64,000 bases of DNA from Aptenodytes patagonicus (GCF_965638725.1 NC_134950.1:107654802-107718801); one strand, 5' to 3'. Shown: positions 24,450 through 38,300, counted from the stretch's first letter. The notes: generated by a model from the letters alone, not told the origin. A program made the numbers and translations.

Positions 24450-25100
24450 CGACCTCATCTAGTTGAGTTTTTAATGACTTCAGGGAAGAAGGTTCTGTAA
24501 GATTTCTGAGCAAACTCATGCTGTATTTTGCCACCCTCATGGTAAAAGTTATTTTGCACATATCAAGTCATAATTTCTCATGTTTCAACTTGTGTCTATT
24601 TCCTCTCATCCTTCTACAGTGCACTCTGGCTCTGCCTTCTCTATACCCTCCCATTAGGTAGTTGTGGACAGCAGTAAGACCTCTTCTTAGTCTTCTCTCT
24701 TTGAGGCTGAACAAATCCAGTACCTTCAACCTCTCCCTGTATGTCATGTACTCCTGCCTCGTGACCAACTTGGCGGTCCTCTGACTCACTCCAGTCAGGT
24801 CTTTCTTTTACTGGGGAGCCCAGAGCTGGACCCAGTAGTACAGGAGTCATCTCACAAGTGCTGAATAGAGGGGAGTAATCACTTCCCTCGACCTGCTGTC
24901 TTCGTGCTAATACAGCACAGTACACAGCTGGCTGCCTTTGCCACAAGGGTGTACTGCTAACTCACATTCAACTTACTGCCCCCCAGGACCCCCTGCCCCC
25001 CAGGTCTTATTACACAAAGCTGCTGTCTAGACAATGGGCTCCAGCCTGTACAGTTGCATGGGGTTATTCCATTCCAGGTGCATGGCTTTGTGTACATTTA
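24450..25100 (-). mobile_element. CR1 retrotransposon, continuation (part 2 of a split copy)
   Basis: Minus-strand translation near 24568-24789 gives LDLFSLKERRLRRGL, then NYLMGGYREG and GNRHKLKHEK, matching the conserved carboxy-terminal part of CR1 ORF2 with frameshifts. The text continues leftward in the element as CCCAGAGCTGGACCCAGTA and CTCGACCTGCTG, both standard CR1 positions. It joins the 3' part at 23082-23180 once the LTR insertion is removed. Confidence 0.85.
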
Positions 25101-26640
25101 GGCTGAAGACTAAAATAATTTCTCATAGTCAGGACTGGAAAAAATGGGAGAACCATGGGATAAAAATTTCATTGATTTCATATGGGGCTTTATCAGCTAC
25201 TTCTTAGTAAAGACATTACTTACATTACTTAGTAAGTACTTAGATGTCAGCTAACAAGTAAGATGTAGCATTCCTTAAATGTCTAATAAAGTTACCAGAA
25301 ATACACCTTAAATAAGAATTCATTAATTATTTCATTGATATTACAGTGGCAGCAATCCCATATCTGTTTAATCACTGCCTACTTCAACAGAATATAATTA
25401 GAATTGCATAAGCCTTTGATTGAAGCTGCTGAATTGTCCTTCCTAAGCAGTCACACAGACACATACTTAATTAGAAACTTTGGCACCTGTTTATTTCATG
25501 CCAACATACTGAATTTAAACACCAACCTAAATCAGTACTTATCCCAGGAGTTACTGCACTGACTGAAGATTTTAATCAATACTTCCTGAAACAGCATTTA
25601 TTAGTATCTATTAAGAGGTATCGAACTTACTGGGTAAGCAGTAAATTCTGAAATTCCTTAAATAGCTTGTTAAAAAAAGATAATCTCTCTAGGTGCCTCG
25701 AATGGACAGAATGTACCTTCCTGACTGTATTGTTTGATAGGCAACTATCCAATGTATCTCACTACTCAGTTTTCACCACAGCCTCTTATTTCCTAGAACT
25801 GAGATTTATAAAAAACGCTCCCTAGTAAAACATGTAAGCTTACCCTACATACACAATTTTGAAAGAGACAGGCCTTTGCTTCCTACCTACTATATAAAAA
25901 GCATTCTATTAAGATGAGTTTTTCTTTACAATGATCATGATTTTTCGTTTAGTTTGTTACAGCTCCTTACAAATGAATCCCTCTAGTCCTCTGACTAGAA
26001 TAAATTTTCTACACTTTAAGGGAATAAATGTGGATGTAGCAAGAAGACTGGACATTGGAATAGGCACACATTAGATCCAGTACAAAGCTGAGTCATTTAC
26101 TAGGTGGCAGTTCCTGGACATGATTTCACAGAAAGTAAAGTTGTGAGCAGCAACCAAAGCAGATCTCCACACAACAGACACATTTTGCCCCTCCTTCCTC
26201 TCACTGAAAAGAGCTCCAGAGCAGCCAACAGTAGGTCGTACAATGATGGAGCCTAAACCAATTTACAGAGGATTGCCTGAAACACCAGAAAGGTGCTATA
26301 CCTTGGTCTGTGCTCTGAAAAAGATTCTTTCAGTGGCAAAAACCATTTTCTATTGTGAAAGACCTGCATTTTCTATAGAAGTATAAAATTGGACACCCTG
26401 ACATCAAAACAAATATACGGTGCTGGAAAAAGTAGCTCATGGGGTGGCAGAGCAAGACATAAGCCTGGACTGTAGAAGGGCACCTCACCCATACCACAGC
26501 CCTACTCTAGAAGGGAGCAAAGCATATTCAGCAGCAGATTTCACCCACTGAACATAAAGGCACGCTCACCTATGCTTTGGCTGGAAGCTGAAAGGATCCA
26601 CATGTTGCTACCTGCAACAGGGTTCTATTAACACCAAAGG
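25100..26640. other. Intergenic AT-rich DNA, nothing recognised
   Basis: No coding, RNA or repeat signature was recognised on either strand. Confidence 0.5.
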
Positions 26641-26644
26641 ATTC

Positions 26645-27201
26645 TGTCATGGTTTAACCTCAGTCAGCAACTGAGCACCACACAGCCGCTCACTCACTCC
26701 CCGCCTTCCCCCCCCCCCCCCAGTGGGATGGGGGAGAGAATTGGAAGAGCACAAGTGAGAAAAACTGGTGGGTTGAGAGAAAAACAGTTTAATAATTGAA
26801 ATAAAATAATAATGTAGTAATAATAATAATAATAATAATACACAAAGCAAGCGATGCACAGTGCAATTGCTCACCACCCGCTGACCCATGCCCAGCCAGT
26901 CCCCGAGCAGCGGCCTCCCGGGTTAACTCCCCCCGGTTTATGTACTGAGCATGACGTCACATGGTATGGAATGTTTCTTTGGCCAGTTTGGCTGTGCCCC
27001 CTCCCAGCTTCTTGTGCACCTCCAGCCTTCTCAGTCGGTAGAGCATGGGAAACTGAAAAGTCCTTGGCTAGTGTAAGCATTACGTAGCAACAACTAAAAC
27101 ATCGGTGTGTTATCAACATTGTTCTCACCCTAAATCCAAAACACAGCACTGTACCAGCCACTAGGAAGGAAATTAACTCTATCCCTGCCGAAACCAGGAC
27201 A
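26645..27201 (-). mobile_element. Solo LTR of an endogenous retrovirus, copy C
   Basis: The 557-bp element has TG...CA ends and is flanked by a perfect 5-bp target duplication, GATTC at 26640-26644 and GATTC at 27202-27206. That proves a single integration followed by LTR-LTR recombination. In its minus-strand sense it has a CRE (TGACGTCA, 26952-26959) just upstream of a TATA-like TACATAAA, an ATTAAA signal, and a TAA-repeat tract at about 26815-26840. A poly-C run at about 26707-26721 may be unstable. It has the same subtype as copy B. Confidence 0.93.
26952..26959. promoter_or_regulatory. CRE site (TGACGTCA) in LTR copy C
   Basis: A perfect 8-bp palindromic CREB/ATF site lies about 10 bp upstream of the TATA-like box in the LTR sense direction. 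The same site is intact in copy B (24200-24207) and mutated in copy A. The motif is seen; activity is inference. Confidence 0.6.
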
Positions 27202-27209
27202 GATTCCCA

Positions 27210-28360
27210 GGATCCTTCTGGGACCTGGCTTCTCCCGGGGTAGCAGCAACGTGGCCTCCTTCCCTCTGCTCAAGAGCTGCGCTACTTCCTCCAAAAATCC
27301 AGAGATGACCAAGACTAAGAAACCTGATCTATAGCTCAAGAGCATCCAAAATACAGCCTTTGTAAAGACACCCTTTCTAAGGTCTCTGGCATTAACTGGT
27401 TCACAGTTAAATAACAAGTGTATAGACATAAAAATTCGCACATCAACCATCTTGAAGAATTCAGCATCTTCGTAAAGGATGAGAACAGCATTTGTTAAGT
27501 AGCAAGGCTTCTGCTGGGACTTCAGCATCTACGAAGTCTGAAATACTCAAAACTCAACATTATTTGAACAGTAGTATCTATCTAAGCATTTTTTTTTTTT
27601 AACCTATAAGGGACTGTTGTGACCATGTCATGACTTGAATAACTTATTTCCAAACATAGACAAGATAAGTGAACGGAAAGCAAAATTTGTCTCTTCTGCT
27701 GCCATTTGCACACACTGATAACAATGATGTTTGGTCACCTTCTAGTCAACGACAGTCCTGAACTGAAGTGTAAGTATTTTTTTCAGGCAGAGATTTCCAA
27801 TTAAGATCTGTTTTGCAATGCTTATATACCTGCAACGTGCCATCTTCATCCTCCAAAATATCCTGAAAAGAAAGTCCAAACTTACTGGCAGTTGAGGTAG
27901 AAAGACAAAAGGTTTTCAGCTGTCTTTCAAGAACTCTTCAAGCTCAGATTATTTCTTGAATTTCTTTGAGCCATCTTGCACTCCATCCGAAGTATCAGGT
28001 CAGGCCACTGAAACTTTTTTGCTGCTATTCTTCATTTCTGTAGCTTTTGCCATTGGAGATGCATTACTTGGTATTATTAAAGTTTGAGGAGGGAGCAGTT
28101 CAAATAATTTCAAACTTCTGATTTTCAGACTGTTTGCTTTTTGAGTCTCCCTGCCATCTACTGAACTGTGTTGGCAAAGTTTTCACCACCCTGCTCCCAT
28201 AACATCTGTCATCCAGTACTTGTTAAATCTAATGCCCATAGGGACTTTTAAGTGACATTAGTCCTCACTTCTCCCCCCGCCCCTATCACTCTTCTTTACA
28301 GCCATCACAACTGAACGGTGGACAAACAACAATGAAGGGACAATGAGTTAGAATCATACA
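27210..28360. other. Region downstream of NFX1, nothing recognised
   Basis: AT-rich DNA between LTR copy C and a candidate distal NFX1 poly(A) site. A short GC-rich patch (27202-27260) follows the LTR. The open frames here are interrupted and unrecognised. Confidence 0.4.
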
Positions 28361-28361
28361 T

Positions 28362-31300
28362 TTTATTGCCAAGTAGCATTTAGGCTGACATAGTAAAGGT
28401 TTTTTCAGATAACCAAAATGTACATTTCTATTCAGATAATAATCTCTCCCTTCTTCTGAATCCCAAGAAGGCAGCAGATAATCCTTACTCTCCATTTCCT
28501 GGGGAGTCCCTCTTTACTTGCTTCATTCTCCTTACAGCATTCATTTAAAATCACTTCAAATGCAGGAAATCACACCTCATATTTCAAAATTTGAGGAAAA
28601 GGACTCCCCAAACTTCCATTTAAATCTTTATTTTTTCCTCTGTGATATCTCAGTCTTCCAACTTTGGAATACCAAGACAAAGCTTGCAAACAATTCCAAA
28701 GCACTGAACTTTCAACTTAGATTTATTTCAGGTTTATAAAGGAAGTAATTTTATACCAGTAACTTGAAAAAAAATCAAGTCAAATATAAAACTTTCAACA
28801 AATAACTTATTCTTAAGTGTTTTAGAACAATTTTACTTTGCTCATTATGCGGCAGAAACTGTACAAAACTGCCACAGAAACAGTGGTATTGAAGTCTACT
28901 TACGCATCTTACACAATTTTAGGTTAAACCCAAGCACTGAATATTCAGAGCACTTTAAACTTTAATATAGATAAGTAATAGCACAGCCCAAATGCCAAAG
29001 TATCTGCCTATTTCATACACAACTTTAAAAGCACTTCATGAAGTTGCATGAATTCCAACTGACATCACATAATTTATTTCAAAAGATGCTTATTGCAGAG
29101 TACTTTTTTCATATTATTCTTAGGGCTGTGGAAAATGATTAGTATATTGAAGCTTAAGTCTTGGTTCCAGTGATGTCAATAGGATTTTTGCCACTGACTT
29201 CACTGATGCAGAGATTTCTTTTATCCACTCATTCTTCTATTAGATAAAAGGTGTAAAGGCCAGCTCAGATTTACAAAATAGCTATTTGAAAAATATTTCC
29301 ATGAGGCACACGTGCAATATGAAGGTGAATTCACACAGATATCAAAACTACAGCCTTTAGTACTATTCCATATGAAAGTCACAGATACATTGCAGCAAAA
29401 GCAAACCAGAACAGAGAGGAGAGCACCACTGTTAAACTTTGCCGAGTTCCTTCTTAAGGCTATGTAACTATGTTCTGGGAAGAAAGACATCAATACTTTC
29501 TTTTTGGTATTACTTTCCTGGGTAAGTGTATGGTATCATGTTTTTAACCAAGTTATTAAAATGCATTTCAAAATAAATGTTTCTGTACATGTGATTTGCT
29601 TCATAGCTACAGATATGCTCCAACAGCCACGACTGAGAGATGTGTAAGATACAGATCTATAAAAATATTTTAACATTCATGTAGTTAAGGGGTTTAGTGA
29701 TGAGAATTATGACTTCTCAGTATGAACAGATTCAGTAATAATTCTTAGTCTCAACTTCAGAAGCTGAAGATTACCTGGGTTTTCCTATTAAAAGCAGTGG
29801 CAGAATACTTGACTGCTGAAGTGCATCTCACCAAGGTTCACATTTTTATGTTAAAGCCATAATCTGATAAAAATTTCGAAGAGCAGAGCTAAATATAATG
29901 CTAGTAAAACCTTTTAAGTTTTAAATTTCAAATCAGAGGTGCAAATGTGAAGTTTTAGCTATATTCATGTGAAACTGTGTGAAAAGTTAATAGGCTTCAG
30001 CTTTATTCTATTTATTATCAACTAAATCACTTTGGTTTTCTGTAACGTTAGGTCTACCTATGGTATACCAACTGCGTGTGCTCCAGTGTACGTGCATCTA
30101 ACTTTATACTCTCAGCTCACCGGATGTGTGTGCCTGCTCCTGTCCAGAACCTACCTTTGCAGTATAACTATGTACATTCTCCCTAACAGGTGTTACTAGC
30201 TTGAAAACAGTGCTATATTAACATAGCTCTGAGTTTCAAAACCAGAATTAGCCTTTGTCTGGCCACACTGAGCTGGCACTTGAGCAAGCACTGGAATAGA
30301 TACACTCCTCACAATGAAGGGATTGAAGAAATACATTCCTGGAAAGATGCCGAACAACTTACTTCTTCAGCTGAACTTAGCAAAGCAGTACACCTTGTAG
30401 AAACAAACATTACTTTGCTTAAGAAATTAAGGGGAATATAAGCTATGTTAATTTATTTTTCATTTCTGTTCACAAAATATTAGACAAAAAAGGTAAAACC
30501 AATTTAAATCACTACATGCAAATTAAAAGCCTGAACATTCTTGAGGTTTGAGAATCCTTCTGGTAACTGTTTTACCTGAAGCATATGCATTTCAAATGTT
30601 TAGAAACATGTAAGACTGCATATTTTTTTAATGTGAAATAATAAGCTCCTACAAAAATAGGCAATAACAGCATGCATTCTAATTTTCAAAACATTTTGGG
30701 GGACAGATATGGTCTGTGAGTTTGCTGCTCATTCTTTCATGTTTCACAAGCTGTTCAAGATGAAATGTAGCCACAGAATGCTTCACAGTTAAGGCTCAGG
30801 GTTGTGCGATAACTGTAAGTGAATCTAAGCATGGATAACTGCCTTCCATTTTCTTGGCAACACATCTCATGCTACACCACAATGAGCTGGCTGAAAAAAA
30901 AAAAAAAATCAACAACAGATGACAAGTCTTCTGCTAGATCTGTTTCTTCATTATGCTACGCCCCTTTTAGCAGCAGCCTCTGATGCTGTACAGGGGACTC
31001 ACCTTTAGCGCTACATGTAGCCAGCCACAAGGAACAAGAAACAGAGCGCATCAGTGTCAGTTACTAAAATTACTAGTTCAAAAAACGTTCTTCTCAAGTG
31101 AACAGGTATTACTCAAATTCAGAGCTGTGTCACCTCTTCTGATCAGACCTACAATCTCCTCTCCCAGAGAGCTACTCACCTACCTTAATTCATCATCTGG
31201 AAACAATTCACCGTCTATGAGACCACTTCGGTGTCTTTCACTGTTTAAACCATTATCCCATTTTGTTTATGGCATTTTCCATAAAACAAAGATCTTCCAT

Positions 31301-32238
31301 TGCCAAACAGTTTAGACAGATGGTCTTATAAATTTTACAAATATTATTCCAAATTCATAACATACTTAAACCAAACTTCACACATCCACGTTAAGCTTGC
31401 ACAGCACAGAAAAAGATTATAAACCCCCAATAAAACCATGCAAAAAGACCCCCCTAGAAGACCATCAAGCTAATATATCTAAATACAAATTAAACCAAAT
31501 AGAACATCAAAATAATATATAAAGTCTGATTTTGTTCAAGCTCTTGAGTAAGAAAGGATTCATAATTTTCTTGTCTTGGTTTTTTTGGGGTAGTTGGGTT
31601 TTTTTGGGTTTGGGTAAGCAAAATAAGTCTTAATTCCCCACCTTCCCCAAATCCTGGTTCTTCAGGAAAGGAATTCTGTGCTTTTAATGGGCATTTAGTG
31701 TATACGTTCATACTTAGATTAAATTTTATATTTCCTTCCATGTAGAAGAGTAACTCAAATTCCCAAATTTACCACATTAACACAAAAGTGAATTAATAAA
31801 ATATGAAAACGCTTTAAGAGTATTCCCATCAGTGTTCTTAACACAGATTATTTCTGGTCCATTTTAAGTTGTGTGAGATATGTCAAAATAAATCTTTGAG
31901 ATTGATCATTGTTCTTACTACCTCCAAAAATATATTTGATTACCAGTTCTCTCACTTTAAAGGCATCAATGGAAATCTACATCATTCTGACAGCACATTA
32001 GATAAAAAATTGCACCAAACCCAAGTTTAAAAAGCTATACTACTGTTAGGTATTATGCAGTTACGTAAACTGTAAAAATGCATAACTTTTTAAAGTATCA
32101 CAATGAATGTAACCTTAGATGTTAAATCATGACTATGCTGAACAACTGATCATTTGACAGATAACCAAAAAGCGCCTCACACAATAACTTAGTATCTTCA
32201 CCTCTAAGCTTCTGTATCATAATTCTACATCAATCACT
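28362..32238 (-). other. NFX1: Candidate 3' UTR and 3' flank of NFX1
   Basis: AT-rich, non-repetitive DNA follows the NFX1 stop codon. AATAAA signals on the minus strand (TTTATT on plus) occur at 30452-30457, 30002-30007, 29073-29078 and 28362-28367. The last sits in a typical context (CAATAAAATGTATG). Which one is used cannot be decided from sequence, so the extent given is the maximum candidate. The segment has no CR1 or LTR insertion, unlike most of the window, which would fit transcribed UTR. Confidence 0.35.
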
Positions 32239-32314
32239 TCAGTCCTGGACATCAAAGTAGTCAATTACCGGCTCTTCTTTTAATGGTTTGGATAAACCAC
32301 TGTTCCCACTACTC
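32239..32314 (-). CDS. NFX1: NFX1 terminal coding exon
   Basis: A 76-nt exon after acceptor TTTCAG, encoding [20 protein letters not shown] then DVQD and a TGA stop at 32241-32239. The tail [12 protein letters not shown] is almost the same as the human carboxy terminus ([12 protein letters not shown]), which fixes both the gene and its end. Confidence 0.95.
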
Positions 32315-35300
32315 CTGAAATTATAAGAATATTAGATGTTACTCACCCGCATGAAAAACAAGAAACAAAGTAAACTGAAATCACACTCCCATAATGTCTC
32401 AGCGTGCACACGCACGCTGCACTGGTAAGTGGCATGCATTTCTAAATTATGTTTTAATGGAAGTACCTTAATGCTCCAGAAAGCCTTTGTTAACTGATTT
32501 TTGGAAAAAACATATACTTTATTAAATGAATGTACACTAATGTGTGGCTGAATTGATACAATTTGTTTTGGGTTTTTACCAGAAAATACCATTTACTGGT
32601 AATATTTATTACAAAAACGATACTGAAGACTAAATGTTCAACATGCCTTTTTAAAAGAATAAACAAAAGAAATACTGTTGAAGCAAGCTGATGATCAAAT
32701 CTGCCCACTTTTAAAAGCAAGAGTAACAAAAAGTATGTGGTAATACCAAATCCAAACACTGTAAAGATTTTTTCCTTAGGACAGTATGGGATCTTCCAGA
32801 ATATTTTGTAGAATTAAGCACTTCTAAAGAAATTTAACTTCTAGTAATTAAAAATAAATTGCTAAAGCCCTTTTTTAATTTAATTTTGCCACATAAGCCG
32901 CTTTCATTAGGGTCACTGAAGACAGGAATCCCACAGAAGTAAGTGGAAATAAAGAATAACAAACTTTTTAAAATTCACATTGAGTTAGACCGTAAGCAGT
33001 CATTTTAGACGTGTTTTACTCCAGGTGCTTAGTTCTGAAACAATTTAAATTTTCTCCAAACAGCCGACTTTGTATTCCACCAGCCCTTTAAACACCCAAT
33101 AGCTACTGCAATAGTTACTGCAAAATTAAGCTGTCCTTTCTGAAAATGGTACTTCACACAACATGACTTCAAATGCTAATTTGGAAATAACTTGGGGGAA
33201 AAAAGTTCTGAAAGGTAAACCTTAACAAAGAACAAGCCATCCATTAAAAAAATTCATAACTATGAGATGACTACAGGTACCTGAATCTGGCAGGTCATAT
33301 AAAGTAAAGACTGTTCTATTAGACTATTTACCAAGAAGCCTTATATAGCCCACCTTCAGTAGTTTTCACTATCTGAGAAAAACAGTAGTTCACCTTTAGC
33401 CAATTGTATAGTCATATCTACACAAGAAAAATACATTTACTACCTGTCCAAATAAATCATTTTATGCCAGTAAGACATTATGTTTTACACAGAACAGTTA
33501 AAGGTAAAAAACATCACAAAAACTCCAAAACAGCCATCTCTTCCCAACTATCTAATCTTTATTAAAAAATAAAGTCCACAATGTTTGTTATATTACCACT
33601 ACTCCTATACCACACAGTCAATCCTACATTTTTCTTAGCACTTCATTTCAGGTTTACTTCTACGGAAAGAAAATCTTAGTGCAGACTGCAAGCTCCAAAG
33701 CTGTGTGTGGGTTGGGAAAACAAAGAAACAGGGAGTATGAAGTTGAAGCTCAGGAACACTCTCCTCAGGTAACTCAGCACAAAATTGAAGAATACAGTTT
33801 CAAAAACAAATTCCTTACTTATCTGTTTGTTTGTAATGAGGAATAGGAGGTGGAGCCCTGCTCTGCATTTCTTTATCTAGCACAGAAGTTAAGGTATTGC
33901 TTGGACAAATGGATTTCCCTCTAGAGAAATAAAAGAAAGGTTATTTAATTCAATAGGAATTTATATTCATTAAGAAGTTAGAGCAAAAGAGTTACATTTG
34001 TAAGTAGCAGTTCTGGTGTCAGAATTCATACTTGTATACTCAAATCATCTATTCAAATATTTAATTTTCCAACCACAGAGACCAACAGTGTGCAAATTCC
34101 ATTTTCATTATCAACAACAAGATTTCCAGTATTCTAAATGTCTTTTGATCACTGTCTATAAAAGATGCAGAAGCAGTTTACTAGATTTGAGTGTTGGTAC
34201 CCAGACTCCTTCCTTTCTGCATGTGAAGTGCACAACTCCTTTCTACTATGAAGTGCACAACATGATCAACTGTTAAAATACCAAAAATGCAATACTTGCA
34301 TTCTAGGGCAACATATATCTGTTCTTTCACAGAACAAATATAACATCAGAAGCAACAACTTAATAGCTTAACTCGGCATCATGTGAACACAGTTCACTGC
34401 ATCTTCAGAACATGTTATCTAATGTTTTGGAAATGTGTTCTTGAACTCTGGCAGTAAGTCACGTTAAACTTGTTTATCACTCTGCACTCAGAATAGCCCT
34501 GCTAAGCAGCATTCTTCCAGGAACAATGCAGCAACACTGCATCTTCCTTGTCAGCTAGCCCAGGTGAATGAGATCAGAAAAATAACAGGCATTAGGCTCT
34601 TCTTGCCCTCCACACTAGTTACAATCCATTATGTGATCACAACCACACAATGAAGCATCCCACTTGTGTTTGTCCCAGCTGCAATGCAGGAGCCACCCTG
34701 TGGCTGTGGTGCAGGGCAGTATTTTCTCCAATATAGGAGGACAGTGTACTTTAGCATGTATATTTATATGCTTTAAGCATATATTGGCTGTGAATCACAC
34801 TCAACTTCAGTATGGCAGTCCATGACCAAAGGATGCACTGGCTGGAGAAAGAGGAAGGATATAAAAAAAAACCCCAACCAACCAACCGAACAACCCAGAA
34901 AAAAAACCTAGAAAGATTGTTCCACAAAGGCATCTAATTAAAAAAAAAAATCCAAGTAATTACCAAACGCACTATATCTCTAATAGGCTGTGGAGATGTC
35001 TTAAAATTTCCTATCAATTCATGAGCCACTTTCAAGAGTGAGCTTGCTTATTTCAACTTCCGTTCACTGTTATGACTTAACTGCAAGACTGAAAAACCTT
35101 CCACTATCAGCATCTTTTCATTCACAGTTTCTTTTTCATCTTTTCTGGGGGGGAATAAGCTGAATAAATTAAAATTCTTAAACCTTGTCAAGGTCAATTT
35201 CTTACCTTTCTTGCACTTTCCTCTAAACCCATGCTACTGATGTTTTAAGACCAAACTACTTCTGGTACACTAAGCTGGATTGCTTTCCTATTTCTATCTG

Positions 35301-38300
35301 AATGGTTTATACTGGATATTAGGAAAAATTTCTTCACTGAAAGAGTTGTTAAGCATTGGAACAGGCTGCCCAGGGAAGTGGTTGAGTCACCATCCCTGGA
35401 GGTATTTAAAAGACTTGTAGATGTGGTGCTTAGGGACATGGTTTAGTGGTGGACTTGGCAGTATTAGGTTAACGGTTGGACTTGATGATCTTAAGGGTCT
35501 TTTCCAACCTAAATGATTCTATGATTCTATGTCAATCACTAAATAATGTTTCCTCCTTGTTTATTTTATTCATGAATTTTTAAATAAGCTCCTCCCAGAG
35601 CAGAGTCCTCTAGACCATGAGATTCTCTGTTTTTACTAATGACATTAAATTCCTACTTTCAAGTTCATCTTGCTCCTTTGAAAATTACATTTTGAATAGC
35701 AAAAAATGCTGCAAAACAATGGCTTGTGTATTGTTACAATTCCAGAAATATGTGTTAAGAGTTCCATGCTTTGTCACATACTCGGTAATTCATATTTTTT
35801 CCCCAACTCTCTCAGGGCTCTAAGCAGTTGAAGTCTCACATCAGTACACAGATGAACACTAGTTCTATTTCAGAGCTTAAAAAAAAATTTGTCTTATTTC
35901 CATCATGTCTTGTTTCTATCAGTTCTGAAAATATAATGGCCAATTCCTGTGATATTGTGGCATCGCAGATGAAAAACTCCACAACATTCTCAAGGTAAGT
36001 CAGAAGTCCACTAAAATATGGTGATGACCCTGACCCCATTTCAGTATTGTTTTAAACTGAGTACTGACAGCCTGTTCAAATGAACTGCAAAATCTTGCAA
36101 ACATAGGTCACCAACTCAAAAAATGTCCCCATCCTCCCAACACTGAAAGTGTTCATTATTTGAAAAAAAAAAAAAAGTTACTTGCCACTGACCATAATTT
36201 TTTCAAGATTATATTATGTTAACATGTACATTCTAACAGCAAGTATATTAGTGTCCTATCAGTTGAGAACAACTAATTTTCCCCTCTTCTATAAAATGGG
36301 TTAAAACTCCTTTAGCTCCAAGCCTGGCATATAAAGCCAAATGCTCCCACTATCATTTCAGTTACCTCTCAACTGTAGAGCTCTACCTGAAAAGACTAAA
36401 AGAGGACAAAGGTAGATGGGAGAATATTTTGTTGTCTTCTTTCCTTTTTATAAACCGTGGTGTGCAAAAACATGGAAACCCAATTGACTGGAGGTAAATA
36501 GGCAAAAAAAAGGAAGGCTAGAAAGGCCTTCACCAAGTAAAGTAAGGTGTCTGTCTTTAAAATGTCAGGCTAAATCTTGCTTGTGTAGTAAAAAAAAGAA
36601 AATAAATGAGAGTTCTGGAATGCAGGAAAACAGAACACGTGCACTTATTTCTACAATTAGCTAAAAAAAAAATCTTATTAGAAAAGAGAATATTCTTGCA
36701 TTCCAAGAAAGTAAATACAGCAGCTCTGCTGTGAAGTGAAATGTTCCCAGGCTGTAGAGGGTTAATGTATCAAACTCTTAAAAATGAGGAGGGATCAAAG
36801 TCTTGTGGACAGTTACAGGAGATCCTCGAACCAAATTTGCTTTGTCCACATCAAGGCCTAGCCCTGTTTTTGCTTTGACAAGATTTAGTGTCCCTCCAAA
36901 AAAAAGCAGAAGAGATACACAGCAGACTGTCCAGCCATGAAACCACAGAGGCTTTAGAGATGAAAATCTATCAATGAACACTTAAGCAAAATGTACACCA
37001 CTTCCTGTATACCTTGGTGACACACAGGACAACACTAGACTGACTCCAATCTCCCCAAAATTCTGTGAATATTTCTATTCATTGGTTTAAAAAAACAACC
37101 ACCACCAAACCTGAAACAGCCAATCATATTCAGATCATCTGGAAGAAAACCAAACAACTGAATTCAACTAAATAGGTGTACAATGGAAAAAAACCCTTGA
37201 CTAATTGCCAGAAAGAGAAAGAAAGCAGACCCCTCCCTTCCTGCTAACGTAAATCATGGTTATCTACCATCAGTTGTAGTAGAACTGTGGAGATGGAACC
37301 AAAAGGCTCTGCAAGTACTTTGGACATTTTGATATGAAAGTTGTCATTCTTCATTCTATTAACTTACTCTCAAAGTAAGGAAAAAAAGACAACTGCCTGC
37401 CCCAAGCAACAAAGATGAGATGACAAAGTTTTAGCAGCACACCAGGGAAAAGCAAGGAGAACATAACTATCTGATGACTATACGACACTGGTAGTGCTGA
37501 CAGGATGGCTTGTTGTATAAAACTGAACTGTGGAAATCAGGACTCAAACTTATCTTCTCCATAAAGACTGGAAGTTCAATTTTTATAACTCCAGGATGGA
37601 TCAGCATTGATCTGTTTTGGTATGAACTACTACAAAATTCTTTGCCCGCTAATCTGTCCAGAACTGACTCCGTGTAGCCTTGCAATAATGATCCATCAGC
37701 TTTCAGACAGAGCAGGTTTTTGTGAGAAGTGTCTCCAAAAGCTGCTACAGTTTGGGTGGAATAATGAAGCAAGTGGCTCTCAAACAATCTCCCGATTGTC
37801 TAGACTTCACATAGCTGTCAGGAGGCAACACATACTATTCTCAGAGCAAATGATGTCAAGATTGAAGGAAAAATAGTAAGAAAGAGATGTAGCTCTTTTC
37901 TGGAGCAGGACTGCTGTTAAAACCACCTTGGCTGGTGACCTGTAGCATTATTTGTGCTTAAATTGCTCAAAAAGCCTTAAGAGGTTAGAGGTGTTGAGAT
38001 GCAGTCATTGGAAAAGGCCTCTGTGATTGCAAAGGGGGTGGGGAGAAAGTTAGCTTTTTTCCTTATGGCAGAGGAGAAAATTCCTAGAGAATGAAGGGTA
38101 GAATAAAAGTCCTTACAGCGATAGAGTACCTTCAGGAAGTCATCAGAACTTCTGTCAAATTGGAAGTGAAGTTATTCCAGATACCAGAAAGGCTGCAGAG
38201 ACAGTTAGCTTATTAAATAAAATGAACTTGTACCTGGAGATCAAGTACTGAAATGTGTCCAGAAAAACTTAAAAGAAGCCAAAGAGTAATTCTGTTTCCT

